A DNA stretch of 64,000 nucleotides from Streptomyces lunaelactis (GTDB taxonomy: Bacteria; Actinomycetota; Actinomycetes; Streptomycetales; Streptomycetaceae): the NCBI RefSeq assembly GCF_003054555.1, contig NZ_CP026304.1:7812001-7876000 (forward strand), written 5' to 3'. Positions 18,001-26,442 of this stretch are shown here, piece by piece (position 1 is the first letter of the stretch; every line of letters begins with the position of its first letter). The position numbers and the translations under genes were made by a program. A model generated the notes under the pieces. It did no database searches and was not told the DNA's origin. It was given only the letters and a program-made list of their open reading frames with translations.

Positions 18001-21000
18001 CGCCGAGGATGCGTATTGACTTGACCCCGACCGGAAGGACCAGACCCTGGCCGGGTTCCTGGATCAGCCCCGCCACCAGCGCTTGCGCGCAGCAATCGAC
18101 AAGGACCGGGTGGATACGCAGGTCGTACGGCGCCGATGTGGCCTCTGCCGGCAACTCGAGGCGGGCCCATGTGCTCTCGCCGTCGCGTGAGACCCGCAGG
18201 TTGGTGATGCCGGTGAAGGCCGGGCCGTGTTCGATGCCGCGGGCGCGCATGCTCGCGTAGAGCGAGGCCGGGTCGAGGGAGACCGGGTGCTGTGCCGGCA
18301 GAGCCGTCAGCTTCGCCGTTGGTGGCAGCGGCGGTACGCCCGCGTGGTGCAGCGCGGCGGTCGCCTGTCGTACCCAGCCTCCGTCGTCGCCGCGGCCGAA
18401 GATCTCGCACTCGGCGCGGTCCGGAGCGGTCACGGTCACGCTGGTGATCACCTCGGTGTGTGCGGACAGCTGCAGCAACTCCAGGAACCGGACGTCGGTG
18501 ACCTCGATTTCCTGCGGGGGCGCGCCGAACACCTCACAGGCCGCGGTCAGGGCTACGGCGCAATAGCCGGCGCCGGGAAATACCGGATCCGCGTGCACCC
18601 GGTGGTCGGCCAGCCATGGCATCGCCGCGGTCCCCGCGTCTCCCCGCCAGTAATGGCGGACCTGTTCACCAGGGACCTCGGCGTGTGTGCCGGGCAGGCC
18701 GCCGCCGGTTCCCGCGGGAGCGCCAGGGAGCGGGGCGACATCCGCCCAGTGACGTTGCCGGTCGAACGTGAGGAAGGGTACGTCGCAGAGCTCCGCGTCC
18801 GCGTAGAGCTTCGGCCAGTCGACATCGACGCCCGCGCAGTGCAGAGCCGCCAACTGGCCGCGGAACGTGGCCAGTTCCTCCTCGTCGCGGCGCAGTGTGG
18901 GCAGGACTACCGCGTTCTCGATGAGGCGGGGCAGGCTGTCCGTGACGGAGCGGGTGACGACCGGGTGGGGAGAGACTTCGACGTAGACGTGATGCCGGTC
19001 CGCGGCGGCTGCGGCGATCGCGGAGGCGAACCGGACGGGGCGGCGCAGGTTCGCGCACCAGTAGGCGGCGTCGAAGTCGGGAATCCGGCGTGGGTCACTC
19101 AGAACCGTCGAGTAGAACGGCACTCGGGGCTGCTGGGGTGTCAAGTCCGCCAGGGCCGTGCGGAGGTCGGGGAGCAGCTGATCCACCTGGGGAGAGTGCG
19201 AGGCGACGTCCACGGCGATCAGATGCGCGGGGATGGCCCGCGATTCCCAGGCGGAAACCAGCCTCTCCACCTCTCGGGTCTCACCGGCCACGACCGTTGA
19301 GCCGGGGGCGGCGAGGACTGCGACCGAGACAGCTCCCCTCGCGCAGGCGGTGTCGAGTTCATCCTCCACCGCGGCCCGGTCCAGGCTCACGGTCGCCATG
19401 GCGCCGGCGCCCGCGATCCGGGTCAGCAGCGAGGACCGGCGGCAGATGACCCGGACGCCGTCGGCGAGCGTCAGCGCTCCGGCCACGACCGCGGCCGCGA
19501 CCTCGCCCATGGAGTGGCCCACGACGGCGGCCGGTTCGACGCCGTGCGCCCGCCAGAGAGCGGCGAGTGCGATCTGTAAGGCGAACAGCAGGGGCTGCAC
19601 CCGTGAGCATTCGGTCACCGGCACCCCCCTGGACACCATGTCCAGTACGGAGAACCCCGCCTCGGCCTCGATCAGCGCGTCGGCCTCGGTCAGGGCCGCG
19701 GCGAAGTCCGGTTCGTGCTCCAGCAGCGTGCGTCCCATGCCCGGCCATTGCGAGCCCTGCCCGGAGAACACCCACACCGGGCGCCGGGAGACCCCGGCGG
19801 CCACCGCGCCGGACACCAGGCCCGGGTGGGCCTGTCCGGCCGCGAAGGACCTCAGGGCGCGGACGAGGTCATGGCGGGAGGCGGCCACCGCGCCGAGGCG
19901 GCCGCGGCCCGCCGAGCGCCTCAGCGCGAGTGTGTGGGCGACATCGCGCAGCGGCACGCTCGATCCGTCTCCCTCGAGCCAGTCGGCGAGGCGTTCCGCC
20001 GCCAACGGGAGCACCCCGGCGGACCCCGCGGGCAGGAGGAAGACCTCGGGCGTCGTGCCCTCCGGGCGGCGTGGGACAGACCGGCCGCTGGAGGCGGCGA
20101 CCGGTGCCTGCTCGAGTACGACGTGGGCGTTGGTGCCGGAATATCCGAAGGACGAGACCGCCGCGAGCCGGGGGCTCGAGCCGGTGGGCCACTCGGTCAG
20201 CCGGGTGGGCACGAAGAAGCGGGTCCCTTCCGGCGCGATGGCCGGGTTCCACTGCGTGAAGTGCAGATTGGGCGGGACGAGTCCGCGCTGCAGGCACAGC
20301 ACGGCCTTGATCAGGCCGCTGACTCCGGAGGCGGGTTCGAGATGTCCCAGGTTCGTCTTGACCGATCCGAGCGCGCACCGGTCCCGGCCCACGCCGTAGA
20401 CCTGTGCCAGGCTCGAGAACTCGATCGGATCCCCGATCGGCGTGCCCGTACCGTGCGTCTCGATCATCCCCACGTCCTGCGGGTCGGTCCCGGCACGCTC
20501 CAGTGCCTCCCGGAACAGGGCCTGCTGGGCGGCCGCCGAGGGGGCGGCCAGCCCGTCGGACCGACCGTCCTGATTCACGGCCGAGCCGCGTATCACGGCG
20601 AGTACACGGTCACCGTCCCGCAGGGCGTCGGCCAGGCGTTTGAGTACGACGACACCGCACCCCTCACCGCGCACGAAGCCGTCCGCGGCGGCGTCGAACG
20701 CGTGACAGCGTCCCGTCGGCGACAGCATTCCCATCCGCGCGAAGGACCTCATCGTCCTGGATCCGAGGATGAGCGTGACACCGCCGGCCAGGGCGAGGTC
20801 GCACTCACCGGACCCGAGCGCCCCGCATGCCAGGTGGAGTGCCACGAGCGATGAGGAGCACGCCGTGTCCAGCGCGACACAGGGACCGTGCAGCCCGAGG
20901 AGATAGGAGATCCGTCCCGCGGCGACGCAGTGACCGTTCGTCAGGAGCGAGCCCTCCAGCTCCAGCGGCTGCCCGGCGAGAGACTCGTAGAAGTCGTTGT

Positions 21001-21409
21001 AGCTGATGCCCAGGTACATCCCTGTCGAGCTTCCGGCCATCCGGTCGGGCCGTAACCCCGCGTGTTCCAGTGCCTCCCATGCCACCTCCAGCAGCAGCCG
21101 GTGCTGCGGGTCGAGCACGTCCGCCTCGCGACCGGACACCCCGAAGAAGTCCGCGTCGAAGCCGGACACGTCCCGCAGGTAGCCGCCCTGCCGAGCCATC
21201 GGATTCCCGGACCCGACGCCGCCGTGATGACCGCCTGACGCCCCGGTCCCGGTACGAGCGGCCGGAGGGTTCCCCACCGCATCCCGTCCCTCGGCCAGCA
21301 GTCGCCACAGTGCGGCGGGCGAATCGGCATCGCCGGGAAGCCGGCACCCCAGTCCGACAACGGCGATGCGCTTGTGCTCTCCGCTCGCTGGGTGCTCACG
21401 CTGGACCAT
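15068..21409 (-). CDS. Type I polyketide synthase, single fully reducing module KS-AT-DH-ER-KR-ACP
   Basis: 2,113 aa. ATG 21409 follows GGGGGAGG. KS is at ~13-435 (DTACSSS, Cys184; His319 in ETHGTGT; His356 in KTNLGH). AT is at ~545-850 (GHSMG, Ser633; VASHS at 735-739, closer to the YASH motif of methylmalonyl ATs than to HAFH). DH is at ~915-1190 (His936; the usual HxxxGxxxxP has Ala instead of Gly; VDCCAQAL keeps the Asp). ER is at ~1450-1760 (LIHSATGGTGLAAI, NADPH loop). KR is at ~1780-1960 (GGLRGVGLA). The ACP is at ~2035-2100 (GFDSLLSLEL, Ser2063). There is no thioesterase and no docking domain. The architecture suits iterative synthesis of a saturated, perhaps methyl-branched, acyl chain. 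A stand-alone KS precedes it by 79 bp. Confidence 0.93.
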   Translation of the reverse strand: MVQREHPASGEHKRIAVVGLGCRLPGDADSPAALWRLLAEGRDAVGNPPAARTGTGASGGHHGGVGSGNPMARQGGYLRDVSGFDADFFGVSGREADVLDPQHRLLLEVAWEALEHAGLRPDRMAGSSTGMYLGISYNDFYESLAGQPLELEGSLLTNGHCVAAGRISYLLGLHGPCVALDTACSSSLVALHLACGALGSGECDLALAGGVTLILGSRTMRSFARMGMLSPTGRCHAFDAAADGFVRGEGCGVVVLKRLADALRDGDRVLAVIRGSAVNQDGRSDGLAAPSAAAQQALFREALERAGTDPQDVGMIETHGTGTPIGDPIEFSSLAQVYGVGRDRCALGSVKTNLGHLEPASGVSGLIKAVLCLQRGLVPPNLHFTQWNPAIAPEGTRFFVPTRLTEWPTGSSPRLAAVSSFGYSGTNAHVVLEQAPVAASSGRSVPRRPEGTTPEVFLLPAGSAGVLPLAAERLADWLEGDGSSVPLRDVAHTLALRRSAGRGRLGAVAASRHDLVRALRSFAAGQAHPGLVSGAVAAGVSRRPVWVFSGQGSQWPGMGRTLLEHEPDFAAALTEADALIEAEAGFSVLDMVSRGVPVTECSRVQPLLFALQIALAALWRAHGVEPAAVVGHSMGEVAAAVVAGALTLADGVRVICRRSSLLTRIAGAGAMATVSLDRAAVEDELDTACARGAVSVAVLAAPGSTVVAGETREVERLVSAWESRAIPAHLIAVDVASHSPQVDQLLPDLRTALADLTPQQPRVPFYSTVLSDPRRIPDFDAAYWCANLRRPVRFASAIAAAAADRHHVYVEVSPHPVVTRSVTDSLPRLIENAVVLPTLRRDEEELATFRGQLAALHCAGVDVDWPKLYADAELCDVPFLTFDRQRHWADVAPLPGAPAGTGGGLPGTHAEVPGEQVRHYWRGDAGTAAMPWLADHRVHADPVFPGAGYCAVALTAACEVFGAPPQEIEVTDVRFLELLQLSAHTEVITSVTVTAPDRAECEIFGRGDDGGWVRQATAALHHAGVPPLPPTAKLTALPAQHPVSLDPASLYASMRARGIEHGPAFTGITNLRVSRDGESTWARLELPAEATSAPYDLRIHPVLVDCCAQALVAGLIQEPGQGLVLPVGVKSIRILGDPTTAVYCHARIVEERTDGVTGHVRLLDEAGKPLLFIDSLQLVRHGVPGATGVDSWFLEARWQRAARPETKATTPQGSWLVIGEADGSAQALAAMLQTAGATTDVLDTPVGDRPLGQLKDALVDRWADHPATPNALVLLCAPPAEGGDPAAHALRRTRRLLDIAQAAVSGCPEPLRLFVVTRGAQAVGPGDSADPGQSALRGVVRVLAYEHPELRATHLDADPADAALHDVAAELLNAGPEDEVALRGGARHIARLDYAPLTETERTTATTRTVRYGTDRFRLRVGRFGDLGSLQLVVADRPAPGPGEVELRVRAAAVNFRDVLTAMGLLSADDDARYRIGFECAGTVTAVGPDVTTVRVGDPVLAIDLRGGAFGSFVTVPVHAVAPVPAGIDPIAAAGLPAAYVTAWYALLHVARLTAGERILIHSATGGTGLAAIGVARMLGAEVLATAGSAEKRGYLRGMGIEHVMDSRSLHFAEQTRAATGGEGVDVVLNSLSGAAIRSGLETLRPFGRFVELGVRDILSDASVGLSPFRHNITLSTVDLIEVQHKRPEVFTAVLREVLGDVASGRLKPLPHRSFPLAEVTEAFRLMAGASHIGKLILTVPDRGDTTAVIPEGPSAVSPGGAYIVTGGLRGVGLATACWLTEQGAGHIVLNGRSPSSESTERTLDELRARGTRITVALGDIADPGTAERLVTAATASGLPLRGLVHAAMVLDDAAVTNISDDQLLRVWHPKATGAWRLHEAIAPHAPDWFVVFSSMASLLGNPGQGAYAAANSWLDGFATWRTRRGMPTLSVNWGAWGETGSAVDFAERGYRTIPTKKGLHALNALLVHRRTRTAVIPGKPDTWILPAVRHSSLFSLLADESSGNTEQDDSIDIRAELSSLPAGLARRTALEAYIADHIRAVLRLGNTTLDPQTPLKSLGFDSLLSLELRTRLETRLSIKIAANFIYLHPTLAALATGLADHMGLTLQEPAGS

Positions 21410-21488
21410 TGGAAACCTCCCCCTCCCGTCCGTCGGACGGGTCCGGATCGAAACACACTGTGGAATGGCCGTGCACCGCTCGGGTTTC

Positions 21489-22841
21489 TCAGCGCCGCTG
21501 AGCGGCGTCCAGGCTTCCCAGCAGGACCGCGCTCTTCACACCGCCGATCTGGTAGGTGAAATTCAGCGCGTAATGGAAGTCGAGAGAACGGGTGCGCACA
21601 CCAGGGACCGGATCGAATATGAGACCGTCGGCCGGCTGCTCACAATTCGCCGTAGGACACACCTCGCCGCGTTCCATCATGAGGAGGGTCAGCGCCACCC
21701 CGAGGCATCCCGCCGGGGCTCCGTTGTGGCCGAAACAGCCTTCCTGGGACGTCATGAGCAGCCCGGCCGCGGCCGGGCCGTACAGGTGTCTGACCGCATT
21801 GACTTCAAAGGCGGTGACGACGGCGTCACCGTCGCTGCCGCCGTGAATGTAGGGCACCTGCTCGATGGACCACCGGTCCCCGAGGCATGCACGGACGGCG
21901 GCCACGAGCCCCATTCCGCTCTCGTCGCTCGCCAGCGGGTTGGCGAGCCCGTCACGGGTCGTTGCCTGTGCGAGAATCCGGCCGTACGCGTGAGCGCCAC
22001 GCCGATGTGCGTGGTCCCGGCTTTCCAGGATCAATGTCACAGAACCCTCGCCGTAGTTCACGCAGTCCGCACGCCGGTCATACGGCCGCATAAGGCGGTC
22101 GAACGACGGCAGGAGCGCGGGTTTGCCGGCCGATCTGATGGACGCGTTCGCTTGCTGAGCGACACGTAACAGACGCTGTGCGTTCCGGACCAGACCGACG
22201 TTGAAAACGTCGACGCCGGTCACCACAGCAATGTCCACCACGCCGTCGGCAATCATGTGGCGGGCATTTCCGAGCTGGACGGCGGACGACGCACAACCGC
22301 AGGACACCGTGTAGCAAGGACCGGTGGAGCGGGTCACAGCTCCCTGCACCAGGGCGACATCGGATGGAGAAACGGCCAGTTCGGTGCCGATGAAGAGATC
22401 CATCGCCTCCAGGGCGCTGATCGTTTCAGGGTCGGCCCGGAGGACCGCCTGATAGCTGCCCACTTGGGCATCCACCCCGCCCCGCCCGGCCAGAATCGCC
22501 GCGGTTGTCAGGTCTCCCGCGTACGGGTTCAACTCGGCATCCACGCACGCCTCTGCCAGTGAGACCAGGCCGAACCGATGCGCGGCGGTGAAGTGACGGG
22601 CGAATACCCCCGGGAATTCGGGCAGGCGTTCCTCGAACATCGCGTCCGAAAGGTGCACCGGTCCGTGATAGACGCCGTCACGTAAGAGACATGAACGTCC
22701 GTGAGAGGCGATGTCCCAGACTTCCTCCGCGGTGAAAACGGGCCGGCCGTCGCCCGGCAGGCAGAACCCCATCCCGGTAACCACGACATCCCGCGCACTC
22801 GCTCCCGAACTTGCTCGAGTCGCAGTAGCTCGACTGCTCAT
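21489..22841 (-). CDS. Stand-alone beta-ketoacyl synthase of the PKS locus
   Basis: 450 aa from ATG 22841, with GGAGGTGTGAC upstream. The thiolase-fold KS shows the nucleophile Cys in SCGCASSAVQ. The first active-site His is in an unusual YIHGGSDGD context (normally HGTGT), and the second is in GHNGAPAG. All three catalytic residues are therefore present but the first His loop is atypical. It probably acts with the downstream PKS, for example in priming, chain transfer or condensation onto a released product. A FabF or chain-length-factor-like role is less likely, since the Cys is retained. Confidence 0.85.
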   Translation of the reverse strand: MSSRATATRASSGASARDVVVTGMGFCLPGDGRPVFTAEEVWDIASHGRSCLLRDGVYHGPVHLSDAMFEERLPEFPGVFARHFTAAHRFGLVSLAEACVDAELNPYAGDLTTAAILAGRGGVDAQVGSYQAVLRADPETISALEAMDLFIGTELAVSPSDVALVQGAVTRSTGPCYTVSCGCASSAVQLGNARHMIADGVVDIAVVTGVDVFNVGLVRNAQRLLRVAQQANASIRSAGKPALLPSFDRLMRPYDRRADCVNYGEGSVTLILESRDHAHRRGAHAYGRILAQATTRDGLANPLASDESGMGLVAAVRACLGDRWSIEQVPYIHGGSDGDAVVTAFEVNAVRHLYGPAAAGLLMTSQEGCFGHNGAPAGCLGVALTLLMMERGEVCPTANCEQPADGLIFDPVPGVRTRSLDFHYALNFTYQIGGVKSAVLLGSLDAAQRR

Positions 22842-23369
22842 GTCACACCTCCGCACGCTGGACGGCATGGCGAAGCACCACACCACTGCCAGGGACTGGG
22901 TCGGGTCAGGACCCGGAATGCCGGACGCACTGGTGAGCGGCCCGGCTCGCAGCCGAGGCCTGCTCGAAGGCAACTGGCGCCTTTTCACGGCGCGATGAAG
23001 GCCCGGCGCACCTGCCGGCCGCCGACAGCCTGAACAAAACCGGCTACGGTTCGTTCTGTAAGGCTGTCCTTACCTTAGGGTGTGACGGGCAGTTACCGAT
23101 CGGCCGGTGCCACGGCGCTCGAAGCACTGATAACGGCAAGCGTGCGCCCGAACTCCACCGGCGTATTCTGCTTTCCCGAAGGTCCGGGTTCGACGGCTGA
23201 GAAAGCCGGAGTTTCTCGGCCGATACGCGGCGGCCTTGGGCCTGCGTCGGGTATGTGCTCGCGGTGGGATGAGTCAGTGCGGTGTGAAGGGGCGGGCCGT
23301 ACCGCGGTCGAGGCCCTTCGCCGCCGCCGGCCGGGACTGGCAGGAAGCGTGTCCCTCACGGGCGCCCGG
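22842..23369. other. Intergenic region upstream of the KS/PKS operon
   Basis: 528 bp without a convincing gene. Open frames on either strand lack homology and ribosome sites. It holds the iron-box-like element at 23059-23077, about 218 bp upstream of the KS start, and presumably the operon promoter. No terminator-like stem stood out. Confidence 0.5.
23059..23077. promoter_or_regulatory. Iron-box-like dyad (DmdR/IdeR type)
   Basis: TAAGGCTGTCCTTACCTTA matches about 16 of 19 positions of the DmdR1/IdeR consensus TWAGGTTAGSCTWACCTWA, counting W as A or T and S as G or C. AT-rich sequence is rare here, so the match stands out. It lies 218 bp before the KS gene on the side of its promoter. Iron control of the PKS operon is inferred. 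Confidence 0.4.
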
Positions 23370-24557
23370 TTACGCCCCCACCGGCGGCCTGCGTGCAGCG
23401 TACGTTCCCGCGCCCGCCGCCAGGAGCATCACGCAGCCTGTGAAAATCAGCCCGGCTTGGCGCAGCCCGAGCCATGTGGCCATGGCGCCGACACCGACCA
23501 CCGGCAGGGAGATCCCGGCGTACGCGACGACGAAGAACGCGGAGATGGTGCCGCCTCGATGCTGGGCCGGGGCCGCGCCGCTGATCAGGGTGAGTGCCGC
23601 GCGGAAGGCCAGTCCCTGGCCGGTGCCGCCGCACAGGGCGCCCAGGACGAGCAGGAGCATGGATTCGGCGATCAGTGATGACGCCACCAACAGCAGGCCC
23701 ACGACGAGGATGCCGCAACCCACGGGGAGCGCGAGGCGCGCGCCGATCCGTGGTGTCAGGGACTGCCCGACGGTCGAAGCGAGGAAGACGGAGAACACCA
23801 CCGCGCCCGAAACTGCCAGGTTGCGCACACCCAGCGTCTGCGATGCAAAGCTCGGCGCGACCGCCGTGAACAGCCCGAGAAGCGCGAAGCCCGCGAACGC
23901 CGCCAGCGCGGCGGGCGTGAACACACCCTTCACCTCCGGAGGCACCGTGACTCCCTGCGGCTTCAGAGGTGGCCACCGCTTGGGCTCCGCCACGGTCTCC
24001 GGCAGGAACCAGGTGATCCCACAGGCCACAGCCACCAGCCCCAGGTGGACCCAGAACGGCAGCATCAGCGGCCACGGCGTGTACTGCGCGAGGATGCCGG
24101 AGAGCAGTGGCCCGCAGCCCAGACCACCCATGTTCGCCGCGGTGGCGGCGAACCCGGCCCGCGCCTTCTGCCCAGGACCGGCCAGCTCGATGACCGCCGC
24201 TGTCGCCGCGCCGCTCAGCAGGCCGGCCGCGCAGCCGGACAGCAGCCGTCCGGCGAAGAGCAGAGGCAGACCGCTCTCCAGCAGGAAGCATCCCGCACTC
24301 GCGGCCGACAGAGCCATGGCGATCAGGAGCACCGGTCGGCGGCCGACCTCGTCGGAGTAGTTTCCCGCCACCAGCAGCACGGTGATGACCGCGACGGCGT
24401 ACACGGCGAAGACAACGGTCACCATCAGCTCGGAGAAGCCGATCTGTTCCTGGTAGAGCCCGTACAACGGTGTGGGCAGGGTGGTCCCGGCCATCCCGAT
24501 GGCGAACACCACGGCCGCTGCCAGATAGCCCGGTCGCCAATCCCCGCCTGCGTTCAT
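23370..24557 (-). CDS. MFS transporter (drug/metabolite efflux type)
   Basis: 395 aa from ATG 24557; a GTG at 24581 would add eight residues. Twelve hydrophobic segments are visible, with the MFS loop YSDEVGRRPVLL between helices 2 and 3 and a motif-C-like ANMGGLGCGPLLSG in helix 5, the latter typical of drug/H+ antiporters. No specific substrate can be read. It is the nearest transporter to the PKS locus, separated by 528 bp and in the same direction, so product export is possible but unproven. Confidence 0.8.
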   Translation of the reverse strand: MNAGGDWRPGYLAAAVVFAIGMAGTTLPTPLYGLYQEQIGFSELMVTVVFAVYAVAVITVLLVAGNYSDEVGRRPVLLIAMALSAASAGCFLLESGLPLLFAGRLLSGCAAGLLSGAATAAVIELAGPGQKARAGFAATAANMGGLGCGPLLSGILAQYTPWPLMLPFWVHLGLVAVACGITWFLPETVAEPKRWPPLKPQGVTVPPEVKGVFTPAALAAFAGFALLGLFTAVAPSFASQTLGVRNLAVSGAVVFSVFLASTVGQSLTPRIGARLALPVGCGILVVGLLLVASSLIAESMLLLVLGALCGGTGQGLAFRAALTLISGAAPAQHRGGTISAFFVVAYAGISLPVVGVGAMATWLGLRQAGLIFTGCVMLLAAGAGTYAARRPPVGA

Positions 24558-24696
24558 TGCGCCTCGCGAACGATCACGCACGTCACCCTACGAGCGCCCC
24601 CTCACTGCAGCAGCGCCGGCCACGAGGCGGCGCGCCGCCCCGCCCGAACGTGAGCGGGCGCAGCCTCACCCGGCGCGGAACACGCCCCACGTCCGC

Positions 24697-25494
24697 TCAG
24701 GGCACGTCGGACGTCTTGGGCATCTCGCCCTTCGCCATGTTGACGTCGATCACGGAGAACGACGCGCCCTGCGGGTCGCACAGCGCCGCGAACCGGCCGA
24801 ACGGGCTGTCCATCGGCCCGAACCGCAACACCCCACCGCGCTCGGTCGCCTTCGCGACCGCCGCGTCGCAGTCCTCGACGGCGAAGTACACGTTGACGAA
24901 CGGCGGCACCTCGGGCGGGAACTCCTCCGTCATCTTCATCCGCCCCAGGACCGCTTCGTCGCCGAGGTTGAACAGACGGAAGTCGATCGCGTCGTCCTCC
25001 AACTGCTGTGCGCTGTACGGGAAGACCGCGGGGAAGAAGGCGTCCGACTTCTCGGGCTCGCGCGTGAACACCTCGGCCCACGCGAACGCGCCCGGCTCAC
25101 CGCGCTTCTCGAAGCCCTCGTGGACGCCCGCCTGCCACACTCCGAAGACGACACCGCCGGGGTCACGGGCCAGGACCATCGAACCGAAGTCGCCGACCTG
25201 CATCGGCTCCATCAGCACCTCGCCGCCGTTGTCACGGATCTTCCCCGCGGTGGCGGCGGCATCGGGCGACGCCAAGTACAGACACCAGGCGGACTGACCC
25301 TCCGCGCCGGGCATCGGCGGCACGACGGCGGCCACCGCCTTGCCGTCCGAGTACGCCTGCGTGTAGTTGCCGTACTCCGACGAAGCCTCACCGAACGTCC
25401 AGCCCAGCACATCGGCGTAGAAACTCTTGGCTCCCTCGACGTCGGCGAACATCGCATCCGCCCAGCACGGCGTGCCCTCGGGTTGTACAGCCAT
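24697..25494 (-). CDS. Tandem VOC/glyoxalase-fold protein
   Basis: 265 aa; ATG 25494 follows AGGGAGAGGGTCGAG. Two vicinal-oxygen-chelate modules are visible, at residues ~8-120 (WADAMFADVEGAKSFYADVLGW) and ~138-255 (FAWAEVFTREPEKSDAFFPAVF), each ending in a DPGG or DPQG strand (ARDPGGVVFGVW; LCDPQGASFSVI). Such duplicated VOC proteins (hydroxylase/27-kDa antigen CFP30B-like) are common in actinobacteria. Substrates are mostly unknown; some give resistance or metal-dependent chemistry. Confidence 0.8.
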   Translation of the reverse strand: MAVQPEGTPCWADAMFADVEGAKSFYADVLGWTFGEASSEYGNYTQAYSDGKAVAAVVPPMPGAEGQSAWCLYLASPDAAATAGKIRDNGGEVLMEPMQVGDFGSMVLARDPGGVVFGVWQAGVHEGFEKRGEPGAFAWAEVFTREPEKSDAFFPAVFPYSAQQLEDDAIDFRLFNLGDEAVLGRMKMTEEFPPEVPPFVNVYFAVEDCDAAVAKATERGGVLRFGPMDSPFGRFAALCDPQGASFSVIDVNMAKGEMPKTSDVP

Positions 25495-25726
25495 GACTCG
25501 ACCCTCTCCCTGCTCACGGATAGTCCGGTTTTTCACGCTAGTCAGCCGGACGCCGACGCGCGCGCTGAACGGTCGCGACAACCGGGCCCGGCCGACGCCG
25601 GTGAGGCATTGCCGATGGCCATGAGCGTGAATGTCGCAAATCCGCCACATCGGCGTGTGAAAGGGACCGGTGAAATCCTTCACCAGCGGGACCGGCCGTG
25701 CGGGGATGCTTCATGATGGGGCCGCC

Positions 25727-26386
25727 ATGTCGTGGACCAGCGGTGCCCGCGCTGCGCGCCCCGTCGGCTCGGATCCGATTCCCGGTGCGCGGGTGACCGC
25801 TGCCCGCGCGGGAGTCTTCACCGCCGCCAGTACCGGGCTCGCCGTCACCGGGCACCATCTGGCTTCGGGACACCCTGTGCCGTGGCGGGCCGTACTGCTC
25901 GCTGCCGGAGTCCTCTTCGCTCTGGTGGTGCCGGTGGCGCGGTCGCTGCGATCGCTGCCCGGGGTGGTCGCGGCGACCGGCGCAGCCCAGGCCGGCCTGC
26001 ATCTGTGGCTCGCACGGGCAGGAGCGCATCCCGCGGCCGGTGGCCATGCCATGGACGACCACGGCCATCCGCACGGCGCCCACGAGACCTGGCACGCGGG
26101 GCACCACGGCGCCTCGATGACCGCCGCTCACGTCGCGGCGGCCCTGCTCGTGGCCTGGCTGATGCAGCGTGCGGACGCCGCCTGCCGAGCCGTCGCGCAG
26201 CGCCTCGGCCATGCGCTCGCCGGGTTCTTCGTACGGCCGGCTCCCGCAGGTCTGTTCCTGGCTGTGCCGCGGGTGCTGCGGCCCGTCGGGGCCCGGGGGC
26301 AGTCGCCTCCGCGGAACGTGGTGGTGCTGGCGCATGCGGTGGTGCGCCGCGGTCCCCCGTCGGCGAAGCCCGCTCTCGCCGTCTGA
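25727..26386 (+). CDS. His-rich multi-pass membrane protein upstream of ycnI
   Basis: About 219 aa from ATG 25727; ATG 25706 is an alternative. Around four hydrophobic segments are visible (VFTAASTGLAVTGHHLASG, AVLLAAGVLFALVVPVARSL, VAATGAAQAGLHLWLARAG, AAHVAAALLVAWLMQ). The loop before the last one is very rich in histidine (HAMDDHGHPHGAHETWHAG, then HHGAS), a likely metal-binding stretch. It lies 56 bp upstream of the copper-linked YcnI gene in the same direction. A role in copper handling is inferred from that pairing. Confidence 0.7.
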   Translation: MSWTSGARAARPVGSDPIPGARVTAARAGVFTAASTGLAVTGHHLASGHPVPWRAVLLAAGVLFALVVPVARSLRSLPGVVAATGAAQAGLHLWLARAGAHPAAGGHAMDDHGHPHGAHETWHAGHHGASMTAAHVAAALLVAWLMQRADAACRAVAQRLGHALAGFFVRPAPAGLFLAVPRVLRPVGARGQSPPRNVVVLAHAVVRRGPPSAKPALAV

Positions 26387-26442
26387 TTCCCGGGCGTTCC
26401 TCGGTATGCCCGCAACACCGCACACCACCATGGGAGTTACCC

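Noticed and set aside
15872..18019. A 715-codon rightward open frame inside the PKS gene
   Set aside because: Antisense of conserved ER/KR/DH sequence; Gly/Arg-rich translation without homology.
23082..23678. A rightward gene downstream of the iron-box-like site
   Set aside because: The frame runs antisense into the MFS gene, lacks homology and has low-complexity composition.
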